Source of the DNA: an uncultured Clostridia bacterium
Lineage (GTDB): Bacteria > Bacillota > Clostridia > Christensenellales > UBA1242
Direction: 5' to 3'
Assembly (NCBI GenBank): GCA_944381255.1
Contig: CALWKL010000080.1
Span: 1 to 19,174, forward strand
DNA length: 19,174 bases
A program made the position numbers and the translations under genes. The notes under the pieces are model-generated. The model saw nothing but the letters and a program-made list of their open reading frames with translations, searched no databases and was not told the origin of the DNA. Shown here in pieces: positions 14,838 through 19,174 of this stretch (its first letter is position 1; every line of letters starts with the position of its first letter).

Positions 14838-15135
14838 TTCCTCTCCTTTGTAAAATATAAATCATAAAATAACATTTAAAAAATTAGTAAAAAATATAAA
14901 TAATTAAATAAATAATTGAAAAAGCCTCAAATATCAAATGGAAAAATTTAATTTAAAACTAAGCTAAATAGACTTAAAACTTTAAAAATATATACACAAA
15001 ATTAAAGATAACTGTTAATCATATTATATACCCAAATTCCAATAAAGTAAATAGTTTTACTAAAATACGCATTTTTTACAATTATAACGAATAAAAATAA
15101 TCTGTTTTAAATTTCTTTTAAATTATTTAATAGTA

Positions 15136-15144
15136 TGCTATAAT
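15136..15144 (+). promoter_or_regulatory. Extended -10 promoter of ddh
   Basis: TGC-TATAAT, identical to the -10 element of the F420-ligase-like gene, 30 bases before the ATG. No good -35 at the expected position. Confidence 0.65.
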
Positions 15145-15174
15145 GGCATAAACTGTAGAGTTGGAGGTTTTATA

Positions 15175-16152
15175 ATGCAAAAAATTAGAATAGGTATTGT
15201 AGGTTATGGAAACTTAGGCAAAGGAGTACTTAGCGCGCTAGAGCAACAAAAAGATATGGAACTAGTAGCAATATTTACTCGCAGAGAACCAAACAGCTTG
15301 GGTCTGAAGGTCAAAAATGTACAAAAAATGGATAATTTACCTAATTTTGTAGACAAAATTGATGTAATGATATTGTGTGGAGGTAGCGCGACCGACTTAC
15401 CTAAGCAATCTCCCGAAGTTCTAAAATACTTTAATATTGTAGATAGCTTTGATACACATGCTAATATTCCAGAGCATTTTGATACACTAGATAAAATTGG
15501 GAAGCAAAATAATACTCTAGGTTTACTCAGTGCAGGCTGGGACCCTGGATTATTTAGTATGGCTAGAATACTTTTTAACTCAATAACACCAGATGGTGTA
15601 GATTATACTTTCTGGGGGAAAGGTGTTAGTCAAGGGCACAGTGATGCAATTCGTAGAGTTGAAGGAGTGGCTGATGCAGTACAGTACACTATTCCACGCG
15701 AAGCTTCTGTTTCTGCAGTACGCTCTGGCATTTGCCCTACTTTGTATACAAAAGATAAGCACTTGCGCGAATGCTTCGTAGTGCTAAAAGAGGGCGCAGA
15801 TGCGCAAAAAGTAGAGAATGAAATAAAATCAATGCCAAATTATTTTGCTGATTATGAGACAATAGTACACTTTATTAGCCAACAAGAACTTAAAGAGAAC
15901 CACTCCACCCTACCACACGGCGGTTTTGTGTTCCGTTCAGCAAAATCTGTCAACAACAATAAATTTTTAATGGAATTTAACTTATCGCTTGATAGCAATC
16001 CAGAATTTACCGCTTTGGTATTAGTCGCATATGCTCGCGCAGTATTTAGACTTCACTCAAAAGGACAGACTGGAGCAATTACCGTATTTGATATACCTTT
16101 ATCCGCTATCAGCCCTTTATCACCAGAAGAGCAACGCAAAAAACTATTATAG
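15175..16152 (+). CDS. ddh: meso-Diaminopimelate D-dehydrogenase
   Basis: NADPH-dependent enzyme that interconverts L-tetrahydrodipicolinate plus ammonia and meso-diaminopimelate, a one-step branch to the peptidoglycan and lysine precursor. 325 aa, the usual length. The Rossmann nucleotide site is at the start (RIGIVGYGNLGKG, 5-17), FTRREP near 34-39 fits the NADP-binding region, and CGGSATDLPKQSP, DSFDTHANIP, SAGWDPGLFSMAR and WGKGVSQGHSDAIRRVEGV are characteristic substrate-domain segments. GGAGG lies ten bases before the ATG. The small gene at 16163 follows 10 bases after its stop, so the two form an operon. Its presence implies a DAP-containing cell wall. Confidence 0.95.
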   Translation: MQKIRIGIVGYGNLGKGVLSALEQQKDMELVAIFTRREPNSLGLKVKNVQKMDNLPNFVDKIDVMILCGGSATDLPKQSPEVLKYFNIVDSFDTHANIPEHFDTLDKIGKQNNTLGLLSAGWDPGLFSMARILFNSITPDGVDYTFWGKGVSQGHSDAIRRVEGVADAVQYTIPREASVSAVRSGICPTLYTKDKHLRECFVVLKEGADAQKVENEIKSMPNYFADYETIVHFISQQELKENHSTLPHGGFVFRSAKSVNNNKFLMEFNLSLDSNPEFTALVLVAYARAVFRLHSKGQTGAITVFDIPLSAISPLSPEEQRKKLL

Positions 16153-16162
16153 GAGAAATAAT

Positions 16163-16429
16163 ATGATACACTCGCTAGCTGGAGGAAAATTACGCGATAT
16201 TGAATATGCAGATTTTGTAAAAGTGCAAATTATCGACAAAGACCCACCTCAAATATACTGGTACACTACGGATATAATTGACCTAAAAATTGGGGACAAA
16301 GTATTAGTACCTTATGGAGCAAATAATATTCTTGTGGAAGGAGTAATACAAAAAATAGAAAGAAATTTAAATAGCCAAAACGCTCCTATGCCAATTCGTA
16401 GAACAAAACAAATTGTTAAAAAAATTTAA
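16163..16429 (+). CDS. Small beta-rich protein downstream of ddh
   Basis: 88 aa from ATG 16163, chosen because AGGAG overlapping the ddh stop lies eight bases upstream; the open frame extends further back into ddh but that part is only a shadow. Not recognised as a named family. The centre reads IGDKVLVPYGANNILVEGVIQKIE, a small beta-barrel pattern also seen in the N-terminal 3'-end-binding domain of the helicase PriA, and the C-terminus is basic (RRTKQIVKKI). A nucleic-acid or protein-binding role is possible but unproven. The tight spacing implies translation with ddh, without implying a shared pathway. Confidence 0.75.
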   Translation: MIHSLAGGKLRDIEYADFVKVQIIDKDPPQIYWYTTDIIDLKIGDKVLVPYGANNILVEGVIQKIERNLNSQNAPMPIRRTKQIVKKI

Positions 16430-16435
16430 AATGCA

Positions 16436-16461
16436 AAAATTAGCATTATACTAGCAATTTT
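16436..16461 (+). terminator. Possible terminator of the ddh operon
   Basis: AAAAATT-A-GC and GCAATTTTT form a stem with one bulged A and a 9-base loop, ending in a short T-run. It is weaker than the other terminators in the window. Confidence 0.4.
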
Positions 16462-16481
16462 TATCACTATACCCGTTAAAA

Positions 16482-16588
16482 TTATACACTTACGCACATA
16501 GTTATCCACTTTTCCACAATGATAAGTTTATAAATCTTGTAATTTTTTGTATAATTTAGTCTAAATATTTTTAATTTTTTGTGGATAA
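16482..16588. other. Cluster of DnaA-box-like sequences in an AT-rich gap
   Basis: Within 107 bases: TTATACACT (16482-16490), TTATCCACT (16502-16510), TTTTCCACA (16510-16518) and TGTGGATAA (16580-16588). The last is the exact complement of the DnaA-box consensus TTATCCACA; the others differ by one or two bases. The first two are 20 bp apart. Almost pure A/T follows to 16690. The flanking genes are convergent, unlike a standard dnaA-adjacent origin. Confidence 0.5.
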
Positions 16589-16692
16589 CTTTCTCCCTTT
16601 TATTCAATTAATTTATAATAAATTTAATTATTTTATTAATTAATATACTTATTTTTTATATATTTTTACTTTTCTAGTTTTAATAATAAAAC

Positions 16693-16729
16693 AAAAAACT
16701 CTTATGGTTTATATTGCCATAAGAGTTTT
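16693..16729 (-). terminator. Intrinsic terminator of groESL
   Basis: A perfect 13-bp stem (AAAACTCTTATGG with CCATAAGAGTTTT), a 9-base loop and a T-run on the minus strand, about 25 bases after the groEL stop. Confidence 0.9.
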
Positions 16730-16754
16730 GTTATAAAATATTTATTTACTTTTA

Positions 16755-18377
16755 CTATAAATCCATTGCCCCATGTGAAGGCATAGCACTATTCTCTTTC
16801 TCTGGAGCATTTGCGATAATACATTCAGTAGTCAACAATGTGCTACTAGCACTAGCTGCATTTTGAAGAGCAGAACGAGTTACCTTTGTAGGGTCTATAA
16901 TTCCTGCTTCTATCATATCTACATATTTATCATTCAAAGCATCATATCCAAAATTTGGCTTATCACTAGATAAAATTTTGTCTATAACTACCCCACCGTC
17001 AATACCTGCATTTTGAGCAATTTGTCTAATAGGAGCATACAAACAATTAAGTATAATCTTGGCACCTACTTTTTGGTCGCCATCAAGTTTGTTAATAAGT
17101 TTTTGTAATGCTGGTATTGTGTGAAGCAACGCTACACCACCACCGCATACGATTCCTTCTTCTACAGCGGCACGAGTAGCAGACAAAGCATCATCAATAC
17201 GCAATTTCTTTTCCTTCATCTCGATTTCGGTCGCACTACCCACCTTGATTACAGCCACACCACCAGCAAGCTTTGCCAGTCTTTCTTGCAATTTCTCTCT
17301 GTCATAATCACTACTGCAAACTTCAATTTGTGCCTTAATCGCAGAAATACGCTCATCAATTTGTGATTTATCACCAGCGCCCTCAACTATGGTAGTAGTA
17401 TCCTTGGTAACGACTACGCTATGAGCACGTCCCAAGTCTGATAGGCTTGCATCTGCCAAATTCCTACCTAACTCATCACTAATTACATTTGCACCAGTAA
17501 CTATAGCCAAATCTTGTAGCATAGCCTTTCGTCTGTCTCCAAAGCCAGGAGCCTTGACTGCTACGCAAGTGAAAGTACCACGCAACTTATTAATAATTAG
17601 GGTGGTAAGGGCTTCACCTTCAACCTCATCGGCTACTATCAGTAATTTTTGACCAGTTTTTACTACTTGCTCAAGAATAGGCAAAATTTCTTGGGTAGTG
17701 CTAATCTTCTTGTCAGTTAGCAAAATAAACGGATCCTCAAGCACTGCCTCCATTTTGTCCATATTGGTGCTCATATAACTACTTGCATAACCTCTATCAA
17801 ATTGCATACCCTTTACAACTTCAAGTGTAGTATCCATGGTCTTTGACTCTTCCACAGTAATCACACCATCTTTACCTACCACTTGCATTGCTTCGCCTAT
17901 AAGCTTACCTATGTTTTCATCACCAGCAGAGATACTTGCGACCTGCTCAATAGACTTGGCATCTTCTATAGGCTTACTTTGTGCTTTTAACTCAGCTACT
18001 ACTACATCTACCGCTTTAGCAATACCTCTCTTTAGCACCACAGGGTTAGCACCTGCTGTAGCATTCTTGAGCCCTTCATGGATTATGCTCTGCGCCAAAA
18101 CAGCGGCCGTGGTCGTACCATCACCAGCGATATCATTGGTTTTTACAGATACTTCTTTGATAATTTGCGCCCCGAGATTTTCAAAAGGGTCTGCCAGCTC
18201 GACTTCTTTTGCTATTGTAACTCCATCGTTGGTAATCAAAGGACTCTGAAATTTTCGGTCAAGCACTACATTTAAGCCTTTTGGTCCCAGAGTAACCTTC
18301 ACAGCGTTAGCCAAAACATCTGCTCCACGCTCTAGGCTTTGGCGAGCCTGCTCGCCTGATTGTATTAATTTAGACAT
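16755..18377 (-). CDS. groEL: Chaperonin GroEL (Hsp60)
   Basis: A 540-aa subunit of the ATP-driven double-ring chaperonin, working with GroES in the cytosol. Landmarks: VKVTLGPKG at 27-34, DGVTIAKE at 51-58, NDIAGDGTTTAAVLAQ at 81-96 (ATP site, Asp86 equal to E. coli Asp87), apical segments VKGMQFDRGYASSYM and VKAPGFGDRRKAML, and DDALSATRAAVEEGIVCGGGVALLH with the second catalytic Asp region. The C-terminus ends AMPSHGAMDL and lacks the Gly-Gly-Met repeats usual in bacterial GroEL. GGAGGGG precedes the ATG; groES ends 16 bases upstream. Confidence 0.98.
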   Translation of the reverse strand: MSKLIQSGEQARQSLERGADVLANAVKVTLGPKGLNVVLDRKFQSPLITNDGVTIAKEVELADPFENLGAQIIKEVSVKTNDIAGDGTTTAAVLAQSIIHEGLKNATAGANPVVLKRGIAKAVDVVVAELKAQSKPIEDAKSIEQVASISAGDENIGKLIGEAMQVVGKDGVITVEESKTMDTTLEVVKGMQFDRGYASSYMSTNMDKMEAVLEDPFILLTDKKISTTQEILPILEQVVKTGQKLLIVADEVEGEALTTLIINKLRGTFTCVAVKAPGFGDRRKAMLQDLAIVTGANVISDELGRNLADASLSDLGRAHSVVVTKDTTTIVEGAGDKSQIDERISAIKAQIEVCSSDYDREKLQERLAKLAGGVAVIKVGSATEIEMKEKKLRIDDALSATRAAVEEGIVCGGGVALLHTIPALQKLINKLDGDQKVGAKIILNCLYAPIRQIAQNAGIDGGVVIDKILSSDKPNFGYDALNDKYVDMIEAGIIDPTKVTRSALQNAASASSTLLTTECIIANAPEKENSAMPSHGAMDL

Positions 18378-18393
18378 TTTTCCCCTCCAAACA

Positions 18394-18678
18394 TTATTTT
18401 AATTTAGCCAAAACATCTGACTGGCGCAAAATAATATAATCATCGCCATCAAATTTAAATTCGCTACCAGCATACTTTGGATACAAAATCTTATCACCAA
18501 CAGAGATAACCATTTTGATTTCTTTACCGTCGATAATCCCTCCAGGGCCGACAGCTACCACATCAGCAATCTGAGGCTTCTCTTGAGAATTACCTGGGAG
18601 CAATATTCCACTCGCAGTTGTAGCCTCCGCAGCGACCTGCTTTATGACAATTCTGTCAAACAATGGTTCAATGTTCAT
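18394..18678 (-). CDS. groES: Co-chaperonin GroES (Hsp10)
   Basis: A 94-aa lid of the GroEL chamber. It has the N-terminal PLFDRIVIK, the mobile loop that touches GroEL (about 17-33, TTASGILLPGNSQ), EKPQIADVVAVGPG, and the C-terminal GDKILYPKYAGSEFKFDGDDYIILRQSDVLA. Length is typical. GAGGTG lies before the ATG. It is first in the groES-groEL operon, transcribed from the promoter at 18730-18757; no inverted repeat of the CIRCE type is visible upstream. Confidence 0.97.
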   Translation of the reverse strand: MNIEPLFDRIVIKQVAAEATTASGILLPGNSQEKPQIADVVAVGPGGIIDGKEIKMVISVGDKILYPKYAGSEFKFDGDDYIILRQSDVLAKLK

Positions 18679-18729
18679 TTTTACACCTCAATTAATAAAA
18701 AAATGTTTGCACTTCTTACAAACCATAAT

Positions 18730-18757
18730 ATTTTACCACACATTTATATTTTTGCAA
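18730..18757 (-). promoter_or_regulatory. Promoter of groESL
   Basis: On the minus strand, TTGCAA, 16 bases, TAAAAT with TGG directly before the -10. No CIRCE (TTAGCACTC-N9-GAGTGCTAA) and no CtsR-type GTCAAA direct repeat is seen between this promoter and the ATG. Confidence 0.6.
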
Positions 18758-18813
18758 CTACTTTAAGACACTTTTTTTGCAATATTTTATAAATATTTTT
18801 CATATTTTATATT

Positions 18814-19174
18814 ATGTCATTTATCAACCCTTATCGAGAAACTATAATTTTAGGTAAAAAACCAAAAAATAAAAGCAAAAAACACAAAATAACTATTACT
18901 TTTTTGTATTTATTGCTATTTTTTGCTGTAATTTTTTTCATTTTTTTCCAAATTAAAAGTTTATTAAAAATTCCCACCACGCAACAAGTTAGCTATTATG
19001 CAGTATTTATGCCAATAGAAGCAAGTGATTACTCAACAGCAGAGACTCTGGCTTCTGATTCAAAAGCTAGAGGAGGCGCAGGAGTAATATACAAAGATGG
19101 CGAAAATTTTTGTGTAATACTCGCAGTTTATCCAAACAAAGAGTATGCTACACAAGTAATCAGCCAATTACAAG
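18814..19174 (+). CDS. SPOR-like single-pass membrane protein, N-terminal part
   Basis: The first 120 codons of a gene that runs off the right edge. It begins MSFINPYRETIILGKK, with a very basic cytosolic stretch (KKPKNKSKKHK), then one membrane helix at about residues 27-46 rich in Phe and Ile. The extracytoplasmic part contains YYAVFMPIEASDYSTAETLA, RGGAGVIYKDGENF, then VILAVYPNKEYATQVISQL. The pattern of a beta strand, a helix with Ala/Ser, a Gly-rich turn, YxDG, a V-x-L-A-V-Y strand and a helix fits a SPOR (sporulation-related, peptidoglycan-binding) domain. No ribosome site precedes the ATG. It diverges from groES. The family assignment is probable but based on a partial domain. Confidence 0.65.
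   Translation, partial: MSFINPYRETIILGKKPKNKSKKHKITITFLYLLLFFAVIFFIFFQIKSLLKIPTTQQVSYYAVFMPIEASDYSTAETLASDSKARGGAGVIYKDGENFCVILAVYPNKEYATQVISQLQ

Noticed and set aside
16031..16162. N-terminal 44-codon extension of the 88-aa gene inside ddh
   Set aside because: It is an out-of-frame reading of ddh; the ribosome site at 16151-16155 points to ATG 16163.
17836..18249. Open frame of 137 codons antisense to groEL
   Set aside because: It mirrors the conserved groEL coding sequence, has low-complexity Ser/Thr/Ala composition and no ribosome site.

Overview
The window is AT-rich throughout. Its intergenic gaps are almost pure A/T, and most genes are preceded by strong AGGAGG-type ribosome sites. 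Intrinsic terminators are clean hairpins with T-tracts, and several promoters carry an extended -10 (TGnTATAAT or TGnTAAAAT). The gene content includes meso-diaminopimelate dehydrogenase, a DegV protein, an acyl-ACP thioesterase, a lysoplasmalogenase, the Firmicutes form of the F420-ligase-like protein and groESL. This suggests an uncultured, low-GC, anaerobic member of the Bacillota (Clostridia-like). No rRNA, tRNA, CRISPR array, transposase or clear phage gene is visible, so I cannot name a genus.

Left part (1-2571, minus strand): a truncated lipoprotein gene, an acyl-ACP thioesterase, a zinc-ribbon membrane protein and a two-helix membrane protein. Positions 2758-4569 hold a lysoplasmalogenase (+), a P-loop kinase-like protein (-) and a compact unlabelled unit (-) with a promoter, a 36-codon frame and a terminator. 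About 600 bases follow without a gene. Then come a short pyruvate kinase lacking the usual C-terminal domain, with a promoter so close to its ATG that the mRNA may be leaderless, and an O6-alkylguanine-DNA alkyltransferase. Both are + strand and each has its own terminator.

Middle (7424-11276, minus strand): a coenzyme F420-0:L-glutamate ligase family protein, then a large SF2 helicase with five C-terminal helicase-associated (HA) repeats. The helicase is interrupted by a single in-frame TAA shortly before an A20 homopolymer that itself stays in frame.

Right part: a membrane-tethered XRE regulator (-) diverges from a DegV-SGNH hydrolase pair (+). The shared intergenic region has a perfect 11-bp inverted repeat and a third half-site exactly 21 bp further on. 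Next are an exported beta-propeller-like protein (-), ddh with a small coupled beta-rich protein (+), a cluster of DnaA-box-like sequences in an AT-rich gap, groES-groEL (-) without a recognisable CIRCE element, and the start of a SPOR-like membrane protein (+) running off the end.

Lipid metabolism recurs (thioesterase, lysoplasmalogenase, DegV, SGNH hydrolase), but the genes are scattered over separate transcription units. No large new system is evident. The best leads are the small unit at 4291-4569, the DnaA-box cluster, the broken or recoded helicase, the minimal pyruvate kinase and the palindrome-controlled DegV-SGNH locus.
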